A stretch of DNA of 64,000 nucleotides, from contig NZ_JACHFR010000002.1 in assembly GCF_014202035.1 (NCBI RefSeq), forward strand, positions 949,816 through 1,013,815, in the 5' to 3' direction. Shown piece after piece: positions 31,766 to 41,782 of the stretch. This DNA comes from Treponema rectale. Its GTDB lineage: Bacteria > Spirochaetota > Spirochaetia > Treponematales > Treponemataceae. Positions within the stretch are counted from its first letter, which is position 1. The number at the start of each line of letters is the position of its first letter. Under the pieces are notes generated by a model. It did no database searches. It was not told where the DNA came from and saw nothing but the letters and a program-made list of their open reading frames with translations. Position numbers and translations under genes: made by a program.

Positions 31766-32911
31766 ATGTCAGCCAGTAAGAAAAAGCCTGTAAGACGCCG
31801 TTCTCCTGCAAGAAAAACTGCGGGCAGAAAGAAGCCTAAGGTTCAGCTAAAAAATTCCAGTGTAATTGCATTATGTTCCGTACTTGCTTTTTTATGCGGA
31901 CTTCTCCTTTTTATGAATTTCATGTTTGCAGGAAGGGGAAGTGATTCTGAAAAAAGACATGCTCCTGCTGTTGAGGCAGTTTCTGCAAAACCTTCAGTCT
32001 CAAAGCCGGCGGAACCGGATTCAGAAAAGGTAAAGCCTTCAGAAAAAAAAGTTTCACAACTTGAAGCTCCTGCTGTGAATTCAGATTCCGGAAATCAGGA
32101 TAAAAAGAATCTTCCTTCAGAAAAAAAAGAAAGCAGTAATGTTTCAATAAAGCCTCAGGAAAGAATTGCCTCTGCAGATAACAGAAATCCGGTTGTTCAG
32201 CTTCCGGAAAAGTTTAACATTCCGAAGGCTTCTGCAAATGCAACTCTCGTTTTTATCATTGATGATGCGGGATTAAGCGTGGAAAAAACAAAAAAGTATA
32301 CTTCCCTGCCGTTTCCGGTAACGATTGCTGTTCTTCCGAAACTTTCTCATTCGAAGGATTGTGCTTATTTAGTCCGTTCTTCCGGAAAGGAACTTATACT
32401 TCATCAGCCGATGCAGTCCCTGAATGTAAACCTTAATCCAGGCCCCGGAGCCATTACCGCTGACATGGGTACTTATGACATTGCCCGTACCGTAAAGGAA
32501 AACCTTGATGAAATAGGTCCAGGTGTAAAGGGAATGAATAACCATGAAGGCTCCCTTATTACTTCTGACCAGATAAAAATAGGAGCCGTTCTTGAAGTCT
32601 GTTCCGAAAGGGGAATCTATTTTTTAGACAGCCGTACTACAGCGGATACTAAAGCTCCTCAGGCTGCTCTGGAAAGGGATATGGCAATCTTTGAAAAAAA
32701 TGCTCCTTATATCGACAATGTTCTTACAAGGGAAGCCATGCTTAAAGAAATTTATGGCTGTCTTGAGGTTGCCAATAAAAAAGGAACGGCTATAATGATA
32801 GGTCATGTGGATAAGTCTGCAAACATTCTTCCGGCCCTGCTTACGGAAATGTATCCGTATCTGGTTGAAAAGGGCTACAGGTTTGCCACACCTTCAATGT
32901 TGAAAAAATAA
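31766..32911 (+). CDS. Divergent polysaccharide deacetylase family protein
   Basis: The 381-aa product begins with a very basic tail (KKKPVRRRSPARKTAGRKK), one membrane anchor (about 33-55), a Ser/Lys/Glu/Pro linker to about 150, and a divergent polysaccharide deacetylase domain (TLVFIIDDAGLSVEKTKKY, TIAVLPKLSHSK, ELILHQPMQSLN, MNNHEGSLIT, FLDSRTT, AIMIGHVDKS). Proteins of this family (PF04748) occur beside cell-envelope and division genes; enzyme activity is seldom shown. It should sit in the inner membrane facing the periplasm. Confidence 0.9.
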   Translation: MSASKKKPVRRRSPARKTAGRKKPKVQLKNSSVIALCSVLAFLCGLLLFMNFMFAGRGSDSEKRHAPAVEAVSAKPSVSKPAEPDSEKVKPSEKKVSQLEAPAVNSDSGNQDKKNLPSEKKESSNVSIKPQERIASADNRNPVVQLPEKFNIPKASANATLVFIIDDAGLSVEKTKKYTSLPFPVTIAVLPKLSHSKDCAYLVRSSGKELILHQPMQSLNVNLNPGPGAITADMGTYDIARTVKENLDEIGPGVKGMNNHEGSLITSDQIKIGAVLEVCSERGIYFLDSRTTADTKAPQAALERDMAIFEKNAPYIDNVLTREAMLKEIYGCLEVANKKGTAIMIGHVDKSANILPALLTEMYPYLVEKGYRFATPSMLKK

Positions 32912-32948
32912 GGACTTGTGCAGTTTTACTGCATGGTCAGGAGATATT

Positions 32949-33986
32949 ATGTTAGTATTGGGAATAGAAAGCAGCTGTGACGAAACAGCCTGTGCAATCG
33001 TAGAAGACGGAAAAAAAATCATAAGCAATGTAGTTGCTACTCAGATTCCTTTTCATCAGATTTATAAGGGAGTAGTTCCGGAAATTGCAAGCCGTAAGCA
33101 TGCTGAATGGATTCTTCCGGTAGTAAGGCAGGCTCTTAATGAAGCTTCCATGAAACTTGAAGACGTGGATGCAATTGCTGCAACTAACCGTCCGGGACTC
33201 ATGGGTTCCCTTCTTGTAGGCCTTACTTTTGCAAAAACTCTTGCCTGGAGCGTAAACAAGCCTTTTTATGCTGTAAACCACATGCTGGGACATATGTATG
33301 CAGCTCATCTTGAAAATGACATTCAGTATCCTTATCTGGGACTTCTGGTTTCCGGCGGACATTCAATCATAGCAAAGGTAAACGGTTTTGATGATCTTGA
33401 AATTTTAGGAACTACTATTGATGACAGTGTAGGGGAAGCTTTTGATAAGGTCAGCAAGTATTATGATCTTGGTTATCCTGGAGGCGTCATTATTGATAAG
33501 CTTGCAAAAAACGGAGATCCGAAGGCTTTTACTTTTCCTGTTCCGAAAATGGACAAGGGAGACCACCGTTATGATGTTTCTTTCAGCGGATTAAAGACGG
33601 CCGTAATTCATCAGGCAGATTTTTTCTTGAATGAAGGATATGAAAAAACTGTAGAGAATATTGCAGCTTCCTTCCAGGAGACGGCATGTAAAACTTTGGT
33701 AAGCCGCCTTCTCCGTGCAGTAAAGGATACCGGACTTACCACAGTTGTGGCCGGCGGTGGAGTAGCAGCTAATTCCCGCCTCCGTGCCATGCTTGCAGAA
33801 CATTCAGAACTTAAATGTATTTTCCCTCCGTTAAAGCTTTGCGGAGATAATGGTGCGATGATTGCCGGAGTTGCCTACCATTTCTTAAAGCGGGGAGAAA
33901 CTTCTCCTTTGAATACGACAGCCTGTGCCCGCATTCCTCAGTTTAAAAGAGGTCTTGCAAATCTTGAAGCTTTTGGCAGAAGATGA
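32949..33986 (+). CDS. tsaD: tRNA threonylcarbamoyladenosine transferase TsaD
   Basis: ATG 32949 follows AGGAG (32939-32943). The 345-aa product has MLVLGIESSCDETACAIVED, the metal histidines His111 and His115 in NHMLGHMYAAHL, SGGHS and CGDNGAMIAG. TsaD, with TsaB, TsaC and TsaE, makes the t6A37 modification of ANN-reading tRNAs. Located 37 bp after the deacetylase gene, likely same transcript. Confidence 0.97.
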   Translation: MLVLGIESSCDETACAIVEDGKKIISNVVATQIPFHQIYKGVVPEIASRKHAEWILPVVRQALNEASMKLEDVDAIAATNRPGLMGSLLVGLTFAKTLAWSVNKPFYAVNHMLGHMYAAHLENDIQYPYLGLLVSGGHSIIAKVNGFDDLEILGTTIDDSVGEAFDKVSKYYDLGYPGGVIIDKLAKNGDPKAFTFPVPKMDKGDHRYDVSFSGLKTAVIHQADFFLNEGYEKTVENIAASFQETACKTLVSRLLRAVKDTGLTTVVAGGGVAANSRLRAMLAEHSELKCIFPPLKLCGDNGAMIAGVAYHFLKRGETSPLNTTACARIPQFKRGLANLEAFGRR

Positions 33987-33994
33987 TTATGGGA

Positions 33995-34121
33995 ATCTCT
34001 AAAAATTGCAATTTTTAGAGATAACTCTGAAAGAGCGATGTTTTAAGTCGTGATATTACAACGACTTAAAACTCGTCGGTATTCTCTAGAAATACACATT
34101 AGTGGATTTCTAGAGAATACC
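33995..34121. repeat. Three tandem long hairpins after tsaD
   Basis: A 28-bp perfect palindrome (33995-34022, ATCTCTAAAAATTG arm), a 12-bp stem (34040-34051/34061-34072, GTTTTAAGTCGT arm) and a 16-bp stem (34078-34093/34106-34121, GGTATTCTCTAGAAAT arm) follow within 127 bp. None has a T-run, so they are not ordinary terminators. The first and third share CTCTA-(G)AAA motifs. Confidence 0.85.
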
Positions 34122-34193
34122 CTTATATTTTAATCAGGACAGCTGCATTATAAAGCCTGCTGCTGTTCCTGAGATTTTATGACGGGGGAAAAT

Positions 34194-34415
34194 ATGCCGC
34201 ACATTACAATTCAGATGTATCCCGGGAGGGATGATCAGATTAAGAAACGTCTTGCAGAAGCAATCGTAGAAACTGCTTCCAGGGAACTTGAGCGTGGAAA
34301 GGAACATTTTTCAGTGAGCATTGTTGATGTTCCTCAGGATGAATGGAAAGAAAAGGTTTATGATAAGGTATTGAAAGACAGTAATACTTTTGTTAAGCCT
34401 GGATATACAATGTAA
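34194..34415 (+). CDS. 4-oxalocrotonate tautomerase family enzyme
   Basis: ATG 34194 is chosen because it exposes Pro as the first residue after Met, the catalytic base of the family; an ATG five codons upstream would bury it. The 73-aa product (PHITIQMYPGRDDQIKKRLA then VSIVDVPQDEWKEKVYD) fits the tautomerase fold. Substrate unknown. Confidence 0.88.
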   Translation: MPHITIQMYPGRDDQIKKRLAEAIVETASRELERGKEHFSVSIVDVPQDEWKEKVYDKVLKDSNTFVKPGYTM

Positions 34416-34432
34416 AAAAAATACGAAAAAAA

Positions 34433-34479
34433 TAAGGGACAGTTATTTCAAGATATAACCTGAAAATGACTGTCCCTTA
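34433..34479 (-). terminator. Intrinsic terminator of the chemoreceptor gene
   Basis: TAAGGGACAGT pairs with ACTGTCCCTTA, extended by further pairs; on the minus strand it runs into a T-rich tract. It also lies between convergent genes. Confidence 0.88.
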
Positions 34480-34506
34480 CTTATGTCTGTAAAGGTATCA
34501 AAGGTA

Positions 34507-36309
34507 TCAGACCTTAAACTTTTTAACTTCAGTAATAAGCTGGTTTATGCTTGCTTTGTTTTCCATTGTAAGATCATTAACCGAAACAACAGATTTTGTA
34601 ATCTGGTCAGCGCCGCTGGCCATTTCGTTCATGCCGCTGCTGATTTCCTGAGTAATGGTATTCATGTTTCTTGCTTCAGAGGTAATCTGAGAGCTTCCGT
34701 TCTGCATCTCAACTGAACTTGACTGAACTTTTTTAGTCAGGCCGTTCAGTGATTCAAGGGCATCCATTATTGTCTTACTCTGTTCAGTCTGAGACTCAAT
34801 GTTTGTCCTGATGTTGTTTTCCTGAGAAGCAACTGTATTTACGCCGTTTTCTATAAGGGTGAATCTTGCAACTACATCTTCAGAATATGAGATGACTGCG
34901 GTGATGGAATCCTTGATTTTTGTAAGGACTGCAGTAATGGTATTTGTCTGGGTTGCGGAATTTTCTGCAAGCTTTCTTACTTCATCTGCTACTACGGCAA
35001 ATCCCTTACCGGTTTCTCCTGCATGAGCTGCTTCTATGGCTGCATTCATGGCAAGAAGGTTTGTCTGTGTTGCAATGTCCTGAATTACTTTACTTATTTC
35101 AAGAAGTCCTTCTGATTCTTTTGCAACTTCCTGAATTGCCTCGGTAATTTTGTCCAGGGCAATCTTACCTGCCTGAGAGTTCTGTGTAAGGGTTTCTATA
35201 TTCCTGCTGTTGCTTACAAGGGTTTCTGCCACGGAATCAATGTTTTCGATGAGGCTCTGAATTGATTTTGAAGATTCATTTATATTGGATGTCTGTTCAC
35301 CAATAAGTTCCGTAAGGGTGTTGATGCCTCCGGAAATCTGTTCCATGGTTGAACTTGTTTCCGTAACGCTTGCAGACTGGTTAATCGTCTGGTTTTTAAT
35401 GCTGCGGATGTTTTCGGAGATTTCGTTTATGGCTGCGGAAGTTTCATTCATGTTTGCAGCAAGTTCAGTTCCTACGTTTTCAAGTGTGTGGGCCTGCTGA
35501 GTTACAGAGGTAACGAGAGTGTGGATTTTATCGAAGGTCTGGTTAAAGTAGTTTGCCATGTCTCCGATTTCGTCAGAAGAATTAATGTTTATTCTTTTTG
35601 TCAGGTCTCCGTCACCTTCAGAGATATCTTTTAAGATTGCGGTAAATTTTTTTACAGGAACTGTAATGCTTCTTGTTATGAAGATGGCAATTATAATCAG
35701 TAAAAATGTAGAAACGCTGCTTACTGTTGTAGAAACTGTAAAAAGACTGTGGGAGTCTTTGTCAATGGTTCCGATGTTCTGAGTTATATTTGAAACTTCT
35801 TCTTCAACAAAGGCATTTACTTCGTCGTATATCTCTTCTGCAAAGGGATCGAATTTCTCCATGAATTCGTTTCCCTGCTCAGGTCCGTATTCAATATAGG
35901 CAGCAGCCATCTGTTTTCCAACTTCGTAAAAATTATTAAAAGACTGCAGTATGTTTTCCATTTGAGATACTTTTGCACTGTCATTTTTTGAGGAAAAGAA
36001 AGTCTTGTAGCCGTTTATGATCTGGCGGAAGGCCTGGGCGTGATCCTCTGCTTCATCGTATCCGTCGTCAAAACCTTCTGCACCTCTTGTGGCAGAAATA
36101 TCCGTAAGCCACTGCTGTACCTGAATTACGTGTATCTGAAGCTCCTTTGCATTCAGGGCGTTTGGAAGTACTTCATGCTCTGTTTCGTGAGAAAGACTTC
36201 TGAAGGACATAGTGTTTATCAGTACTACTATAGAAAGAATGCTGATTACTACTATTGCGGCAGCATATCCACCGAAGATTTTAACGAAAAGTTTTGCCTT
36301 TAATTTCAT
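34507..36309 (-). CDS. Methyl-accepting chemotaxis protein
   Basis: ATG 36309 follows AAGGAT; a longer frame with no ribosome site extends to 36378. The 600-aa product has a membrane segment (about 10-32), a periplasmic helical sensor of about 150 residues, a second membrane segment (about 190-212), HAMP, and a long signalling coiled coil with [20 protein letters not shown] and the [20 protein letters not shown] tip. It should report to CheA/CheW at a pole. Ligand unknown. Confidence 0.96.
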   Translation of the reverse strand: MKLKAKLFVKIFGGYAAAIVVISILSIVVLINTMSFRSLSHETEHEVLPNALNAKELQIHVIQVQQWLTDISATRGAEGFDDGYDEAEDHAQAFRQIINGYKTFFSSKNDSAKVSQMENILQSFNNFYEVGKQMAAAYIEYGPEQGNEFMEKFDPFAEEIYDEVNAFVEEEVSNITQNIGTIDKDSHSLFTVSTTVSSVSTFLLIIIAIFITRSITVPVKKFTAILKDISEGDGDLTKRININSSDEIGDMANYFNQTFDKIHTLVTSVTQQAHTLENVGTELAANMNETSAAINEISENIRSIKNQTINQSASVTETSSTMEQISGGINTLTELIGEQTSNINESSKSIQSLIENIDSVAETLVSNSRNIETLTQNSQAGKIALDKITEAIQEVAKESEGLLEISKVIQDIATQTNLLAMNAAIEAAHAGETGKGFAVVADEVRKLAENSATQTNTITAVLTKIKDSITAVISYSEDVVARFTLIENGVNTVASQENNIRTNIESQTEQSKTIMDALESLNGLTKKVQSSSVEMQNGSSQITSEARNMNTITQEISSGMNEMASGADQITKSVVSVNDLTMENKASINQLITEVKKFKV

Positions 36310-36491
36310 TTTGAATCCTTGTTTCTGTGTGTAACTGGTGATTAACACGGATACAATATCAGTGTTAGTTTTTACCATAATATTTAATACTAATATTCTA
36401 ATTCAGGAATTCTCATTTATAAAGTGAACGGTGTATAAAACTGCATAGTTTCAAGTAAGAGCGTTTTTTTTTACTATTTTGCTGTATGGAG

Positions 36492-36535
36492 AAAAAAAAG
36501 AACCGCATTATCACTGAAGATACTGCGGTCCTTTT
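36492..36535 (-). terminator. Intrinsic terminator of leuB
   Basis: On the minus strand GGACCGCA pairs with TGCGGTTC (36500-36507/36524-36531), followed by a T-run at 36492-36499. Confidence 0.85.
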
Positions 36536-36585
36536 ATCAGTTTGCATATGGAATGCTTTTTTTCTGTCTTTTTTACTCGGGAAAA

Positions 36586-37680
36586 TTATTTGTTCAGGTA
36601 TTCAACTACAAGTTCACCCATCTTTTTTGTTCCCACAAGTTTGCCTGCAGCCTTTACTTCTGCAAGGTGGCTTCCGGCAATGTCTCCGGTGCGGTATCCT
36701 GCATCAAGAACATCGTTTACAGCCTTTTCAATAGCCTTTGCTTCTGTTTCAAGACCGAAACTGTAGCGTAAAAGCATTGCGGCACTGAGGATTGTTGCAA
36801 GAGGGTTTGCAAGGTCTTTACCTGCGATGTCTGGAGCAGAACCGTGGATAGGTTCATAAAGTCCAGGACCTGTTCCGTCACCAAGGGAAGCAGAAGCAAG
36901 CATACCGATTGAACCTGTAATCTGTGAAGCTTCATCAGAAAGAATGTCACCGAACATGTTGCTTGTTGCAATTACGTCAAACTGACGCGGGTTGCGAACC
37001 ATCTGCATTGATGCGTTGTCAATGTAAAGGTATGAGAGGGTTACGTCAGGGTAATCCTTCTTTACATCCTCAGCTACACGGCGCCAGAGCTGTGATGAAT
37101 TAAGGATGTTTGCCTTGTCTACGACGCAGAGTCTCTTCTGGCGTTTCTGAGCATATTCAAATCCCATGCGTACGATGCGTTCAATTTCTGGACGGGTGTA
37201 TTTTTCTGTATCCCATGCAGTGTTCTGGTCTTCAGAAGTTCCTCTTTCTCCGAAGTAGATACCGCCGGTAAGTTCGCGTACGATAAGGATATCAAGTCCG
37301 TCTCCTACGATTTCATCCTTAAGAGGGCAGGCGTCTTTGAGCTGCTTCCACATAACTGCAGGACGAAGGTTTGCAAATACTTTCATTCCTCCGCGAAGTC
37401 CGAGAAGGGCTTTTTCCGGACGGAGTTCAGAAGCGAGATTATCCCATTTCGGACCGCCTACTGCACCGAGAAGGGCTGCATCGCTGTCCAGGGCAATCTT
37501 AAGCTGTTCTTCCGGAAGAGGTTTTCCAAACTGATCGATGGCAGAACCTCCTGCGATAACTTTTGTGTAATTCCATTTGTGGCCGAATTTTTTTGCAACT
37601 GAATCAAGTACGTTTACGGCTTCTGCAACAACGTCAGGACCGATTCCGTCTCCGGGAATAAGTGCAATAGTCTTTTCCAT
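36586..37680 (-). CDS. leuB: 3-isopropylmalate dehydrogenase
   Basis: The 364-aa product has IALIPGDGIGPDVVAEAV, GAVGGPKWD, LLGLRGGMKVFANLRPA, VRELTGGIYFGERG, the metal site NMFGDILSDEASQ and the NAD site GLYEPIHGSAPDIAG. It is the third step of leucine synthesis. It stands alone, with no leuA, leuC or leuD nearby. The ribosome site GAGGAAAT and a candidate promoter (TATAAT, minus strand, 37722-37727) lie upstream. Confidence 0.97.
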   Translation of the reverse strand: MEKTIALIPGDGIGPDVVAEAVNVLDSVAKKFGHKWNYTKVIAGGSAIDQFGKPLPEEQLKIALDSDAALLGAVGGPKWDNLASELRPEKALLGLRGGMKVFANLRPAVMWKQLKDACPLKDEIVGDGLDILIVRELTGGIYFGERGTSEDQNTAWDTEKYTRPEIERIVRMGFEYAQKRQKRLCVVDKANILNSSQLWRRVAEDVKKDYPDVTLSYLYIDNASMQMVRNPRQFDVIATSNMFGDILSDEASQITGSIGMLASASLGDGTGPGLYEPIHGSAPDIAGKDLANPLATILSAAMLLRYSFGLETEAKAIEKAVNDVLDAGYRTGDIAGSHLAEVKAAGKLVGTKKMGELVVEYLNK

Positions 37681-37721
37681 AGTCTATTTCCTCTTTATAT
37701 AGTTTATTTTATTCAATCCAC

Positions 37722-37857
37722 ATTATAGTGATTTTTAATATTGCGTAAAGTAAAATAAAAGAATTGTAGTGTTGCATTTTATGCAATATTCATCTCTGTA
37801 TTTTTCACGATAAATTCAGTCTGTAAGATTGAGTCAGCAAAAAAAAATTGTTATACT
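37722..37857. promoter_or_regulatory. Divergent leuB/valS promoter region
   Basis: For valS: TTGAGT (37829-37834), 17 bp, TATACT (37852-37857). For leuB on the minus strand: TATAAT (37722-37727) with TTTACG 16 bp upstream (37744-37749). Between them is the inverted repeat TTGCAT-TTT-ATGCAA (37772-37786), a possible operator. No T-box-like structure is seen before valS. Confidence 0.6.
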
Positions 37858-37881
37858 AACAAGAATAATCATGAGGTTAAA

Positions 37882-40620
37882 ATGAAGGGTATTGAATTAG
37901 AAAAAGCTTATAATCCAAAAGATTTTGAAGACAGAATTTACAGGGACTGGGACTCAAAAGGATATTTCCGCCCGGCATCAGATGAGCAGTCACCTGTTCA
38001 TCACACTTATCTTGATAACTCAAAAAATGCAGCGGTCTCAAAATACACTGTTGTAATTCCTCCGCCAAACGTAACCGGCGTTCTTCATATGGGACATGGT
38101 CTTAATAATACTTTGCAGGATATCGTAGTCCGCTACCACCGCATGAAGGGAGACAATACCCTCTGGATTCCTGGAACTGACCACGCCGGAATTGCTACTC
38201 AGAACGTAGTAGAGCGTGCCCTTAAAAAAGAAGGAAAATCCCGCAACGATCTTGGCCGGGAAAAGTTTATAGAACGTACATGGGAAGTTACTCATGAGCA
38301 TCATGACACTATCGTAAAGCAGCAGAAAAAACTGGGTAATTCCGTAGACTGGAACCGTGAACGCTTTACTTATGATGAAGGTCTTTCAAAAGCTGTTCGT
38401 GATGTATTTGTTACCCTGTATGAACGCGGACTTATGTATAAAGGTCAGCGTCTTGTAAACTGGTGCCCGCGCTGCGGTACTGCCCTTGCTGATGATGAAG
38501 TTGACCACGTAGATACACAGGGTGCAATGTATCATCTTTATTATGAATATGCTGACGGAAGCGGAAAAATTGAAGTAGCTACAACCCGTCCTGAAACTTT
38601 TTTCGGAGATACGGCAGTTGCAGTAAACCCTTCTGATGAACGCTATACTGCTCTTGTAGGCAAAATGCTTAAGCTTCCTCTTACCGGTAAGGAAATTCCT
38701 ATCATTGCAGATGAATATGTAGACAAGGAATTCGGAACCGGTATGGTAAAGATTACTCCGGCTCATGATCCTAATGACTGGGAAGTTGGTAAGCGTCATA
38801 ATCTTGAAGTAATCAACCTTCTTAATCCGGATGGAACCCTTAACGAAAATGTTCCTGAAAAATACCGGGGACTTAAATGTGAACAGGCACGCAAGCTTGT
38901 AATAGAAGATCTTACAGCAGCAGGACTGTTCAAGGGTGAAGAAAAAATGGTTCACTCTGTAGGTCACTGTTACCGCTGTAAGACGGTTGTTGAACCTTAT
39001 CTTTCTTACCAGTGGTTTGTAAAAATGAAGCCTCTTGCCGATAAGGCCCTTAAAGCATGGCGTGACGGAGAAATCGTATTCTATCCCCGCAAGTGGGAAA
39101 ACACCTACTGCCGCTGGCTTGAAAATATCCGTGACTGGTGTATCAGCCGTCAGATCTGGTGGGGTCACAGAATTCCTGCATGGTACTGTGAATGTGGAGA
39201 AACAATCGTAAGCCGTGAAGATCCGGTCTGCTGTCCTAAATGCGGTGCCGGTGCAGATAAGCTTAAGCAGGATCCTGATGTTCTTGATACCTGGTTCTCA
39301 AGCTGGCTCTGGCCTTTCAGTACACTGGGCTGGCCTGAAACTACGGAAGACCTTAAGGCTTTCTATCCGACAACGGCTCTTGTTACTGCCTATGACATCA
39401 TCTTCTTCTGGGTTGCCCGCATGATTATGGCAGGCCTGGAATTTACAGGAAAGGCTCCGTTTAAAGACATTTATATTCATGGTCTTGTACGTGATAAGCA
39501 GGGCCGCAAGATGTCAAAGTCTCTCGGTAACGGAATCGATCCTCTGGAAATTATTGACCAGTATGGTGCAGATGCTCTTAAGTTTACCCTTTCTTTCCTC
39601 TGTGCCCAGGGTCAGGATATTCTTGTAGATAATGATTCTTTCAAGATGGGATCAAAATTCTGTAATAAAATCTGGAATGCAAGCCGTTATATTCTCGGTA
39701 ATCTTGAGGGCCGTACCCTTATTCCTGTAAAGGATGAAGAACTTACGGAACTTGACCGCTGGATTTATTCTGAACTTAATAAAGCTGCATCTGCTGCCCG
39801 TGAAGCTCTTGATAATTACCGCTATAACGATGCTTCAAGTGCTGTTTATGAATTCTTCTGGAATGAATTCTGTGACTGGTATGTAGAAGCAACAAAACTC
39901 AGTTTCTGGCATGGTGACGAGCATGAAAAGGACAGGGCAGTGTCTGTTCTTCTTAACATACTTGAGGAATCACTGCGCCTTATGCATCCGTTTGTTCCTT
40001 TTGTAACGGAAGAAATTTATTCAAAGCTTCCTCTTGCTCAGATTGTAGAAAACAGAAAGAAGGCTGGAAACTGCAGCGTACTCAGCAATTCTGTTTACGA
40101 CGGAATGCTTATCAATGCTCCTTATCCTGAACCTGGTGCAGGCCGTGAAGATAAGAATATCTCACTTCGTTTTGATTCCCTTAAAGAAATAATCGGAAAG
40201 GTTCGTGCCCTCCGTACTGAATGTGGAATTGAACCTGCTGCAAAAATTAATGTTGCCCTTAAGATAGAAAAAGGCAGCAGTGCAGAAGTTGCCCGTGAAA
40301 AATCAGACATGATGAGTCTTCTTGCAGGACTTTCAAAAGTTGAATTTATTGATAAGACTCCTGAAAAGGCAATCGGTACTGTAGGAAGCGGATTTGAAGC
40401 CTTCCTTCTTGTTGATGAGAACATTAATAAGGATCAGCTTAAGACCCGCTTTACAAAAGAAATAGAAAAAGCTCAGAAGTCATGCCAGATGAGTCAGAAT
40501 AAGCTTAACGGAAACTTTGCAAAAAATGCTCCGGCAGAAGTTGTTCAGCAGGAACGTGACCGTCTTGCAGAAAGTCAGCAGCGTATAGAAAAGCTCGAAG
40601 GTTATCTTAAGAGCCTGTAA
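37882..40620 (+). CDS. valS: Valine-tRNA ligase
   Basis: The 912-aa product has the HIGH-type motif HMGHGL, the editing domain (TTRPETFFGDTAVAV), the KMSKS motif GRKMSKSLGNGIDP, an anticodon-binding helix bundle and a C-terminal coiled coil (EKAQKSCQMSQNKL). It charges tRNA-Val. First gene of a valS-HD-rnhA operon. Confidence 0.98.
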   Translation: MKGIELEKAYNPKDFEDRIYRDWDSKGYFRPASDEQSPVHHTYLDNSKNAAVSKYTVVIPPPNVTGVLHMGHGLNNTLQDIVVRYHRMKGDNTLWIPGTDHAGIATQNVVERALKKEGKSRNDLGREKFIERTWEVTHEHHDTIVKQQKKLGNSVDWNRERFTYDEGLSKAVRDVFVTLYERGLMYKGQRLVNWCPRCGTALADDEVDHVDTQGAMYHLYYEYADGSGKIEVATTRPETFFGDTAVAVNPSDERYTALVGKMLKLPLTGKEIPIIADEYVDKEFGTGMVKITPAHDPNDWEVGKRHNLEVINLLNPDGTLNENVPEKYRGLKCEQARKLVIEDLTAAGLFKGEEKMVHSVGHCYRCKTVVEPYLSYQWFVKMKPLADKALKAWRDGEIVFYPRKWENTYCRWLENIRDWCISRQIWWGHRIPAWYCECGETIVSREDPVCCPKCGAGADKLKQDPDVLDTWFSSWLWPFSTLGWPETTEDLKAFYPTTALVTAYDIIFFWVARMIMAGLEFTGKAPFKDIYIHGLVRDKQGRKMSKSLGNGIDPLEIIDQYGADALKFTLSFLCAQGQDILVDNDSFKMGSKFCNKIWNASRYILGNLEGRTLIPVKDEELTELDRWIYSELNKAASAAREALDNYRYNDASSAVYEFFWNEFCDWYVEATKLSFWHGDEHEKDRAVSVLLNILEESLRLMHPFVPFVTEEIYSKLPLAQIVENRKKAGNCSVLSNSVYDGMLINAPYPEPGAGREDKNISLRFDSLKEIIGKVRALRTECGIEPAAKINVALKIEKGSSAEVAREKSDMMSLLAGLSKVEFIDKTPEKAIGTVGSGFEAFLLVDENINKDQLKTRFTKEIEKAQKSCQMSQNKLNGNFAKNAPAEVVQQERDRLAESQQRIEKLEGYLKSL

Positions 40621-40648
40621 TCGCGGAAGCCTGATTTAAGGAGGACTT

Positions 40649-41266
40649 ATGGCTAAGAAAAAGTATGAAATGGCTGTTGATAAGCCCAGCAGCATGGATA
40701 CAGCCCACATGCTTCAGTTGAACAATACATACGTTGCTCCTTACATTCAGATTGCAACGAATTTAATCGGTAAGCAGAGATTTGCCGGCGGAAACATGTT
40801 CCGTCATCAGATAGATACCTTCGGAATCCTGATTGATTACGGTTACATGGATCCTGTTCTGCTTAAGGCAAGTCTTGTGCATGACGTCATAGAAGATATT
40901 CCCGGATTTGATGCATCTCTTATAGAAAAAGCTGATGCTGACGGTCCGGAAGTTCTGTCGCTGGTGAATGAAGTAACGAAAAAGCAGGGACAGCTTAAGA
41001 ATGAATATCTGCGGGGAATTATTGAGAATGGAAGTTATCGGGCAAAGCTTTTAAAATGTGCTGACAGAATCAGTAACATGATAAGCCTTGGTTTTGTTAC
41101 CAGTTCAGAGTTTATTGACCGCTACTGTAATGAAACTGAGTATTATATTCTTCCGATAGCAATTGAAGTTGACTATAACATGTATCAGGAAATCCTTAAT
41201 CTTGTTATGACCCGCAGAAAGTATCTTGAGGATTCCGGCTATTACGATAGAAAAAAAGACGAGTAG
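40649..41266 (+). CDS. Stand-alone HD phosphohydrolase of the (p)ppGpp hydrolase type
   Basis: AAGGAGG (40638-40644) precedes the ATG. The 205-aa product has His53, His78-Asp79, Glu82-Asp83 (VHDVIED) and Asp139 (KCADRISNM), matching in order and nearly in number the HD-site residues of Rel/SpoT (53, 77-78, 81-82, 144). No synthetase, TGS or ACT part is present. It may be a small alarmone hydrolase; a broader nucleotide role is possible. It is co-transcribed with valS, which fits a link to amino-acid supply. Confidence 0.8.
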   Translation: MAKKKYEMAVDKPSSMDTAHMLQLNNTYVAPYIQIATNLIGKQRFAGGNMFRHQIDTFGILIDYGYMDPVLLKASLVHDVIEDIPGFDASLIEKADADGPEVLSLVNEVTKKQGQLKNEYLRGIIENGSYRAKLLKCADRISNMISLGFVTSSEFIDRYCNETEYYILPIAIEVDYNMYQEILNLVMTRRKYLEDSGYYDRKKDE

Positions 41267-41272
41267 ATTTTT

Positions 41273-41722
41273 ATGTCAGAAGAAATAGTAATTTATACAG
41301 ACGGTGGCTGTCTTGGAAATCCCGGGCCGGGCGGCTGGGGGTGTGTCATTCTTGACGGTGAAAATGAAAACAGACTTTCCGGCGGAGAAGCTCAGACTAC
41401 AAATAACCGTATGGAATTAAGTGCTGCAATCAATGCGCTGGATGCAGTTGTAAAAAATCCTCAGTGGGTTTCAAAAAAAATCTGTGTATATTCCGACAGT
41501 CAGTATGTAAAGAACGGAATTACTTCCTGGATAAATAACTGGAAGAAAAACGGATGGCGTACGGCTGCAAAAAAGCCTGTTCTTAATAAGGAACTGTGGC
41601 TTGCCCTTGATGAACTTTATAATCAGCTGAATATTGAATGGAAATGGGTTAAAGGTCATGCGGGTTTTAAATACAACGAAATCTGTGATCAGTTATGTAA
41701 GTCAGAAATGTCTAAGTTTTAG
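41273..41722 (+). CDS. rnhA: Ribonuclease HI
   Basis: The 149-aa product has the acidic site Asp10 (YTDGGCLGNPGPGGWG), Glu48 (NNRMELSAA), Asp75 (YSDSQYV) and a final Asp in the segment after KGHAGFKYNE. It cuts RNA in RNA-DNA hybrids. It starts 6 bp after the HD gene. Confidence 0.97.
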   Translation: MSEEIVIYTDGGCLGNPGPGGWGCVILDGENENRLSGGEAQTTNNRMELSAAINALDAVVKNPQWVSKKICVYSDSQYVKNGITSWINNWKKNGWRTAAKKPVLNKELWLALDELYNQLNIEWKWVKGHAGFKYNEICDQLCKSEMSKF

Positions 41723-41736
41723 ATTTTAAAATGCAG

Positions 41737-41774
41737 CAGGGAATTGCCCGTCAGGACAGTCCCCTGTTTTTTTT
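41737..41774 (+). terminator. Terminator after rnhA
   Basis: CAGGG (41737-41741) with CCCTG (41762-41766) and partial inner pairing, then a T-run. The stem is imperfect. Confidence 0.6.
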
Positions 41775-41782
41775 AGCAGTAT

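Noticed and set aside
33995-34121. Triple hairpin considered as attC remnants
   Set aside because: No TCAAG loop, no R' or R'' boxes, and no cassette structure nearby.
38386-39168. Long 260-codon frame on the minus strand
   Set aside because: Lies entirely antisense to valS, whose protein is unmistakable; no ribosome site or homology pattern.
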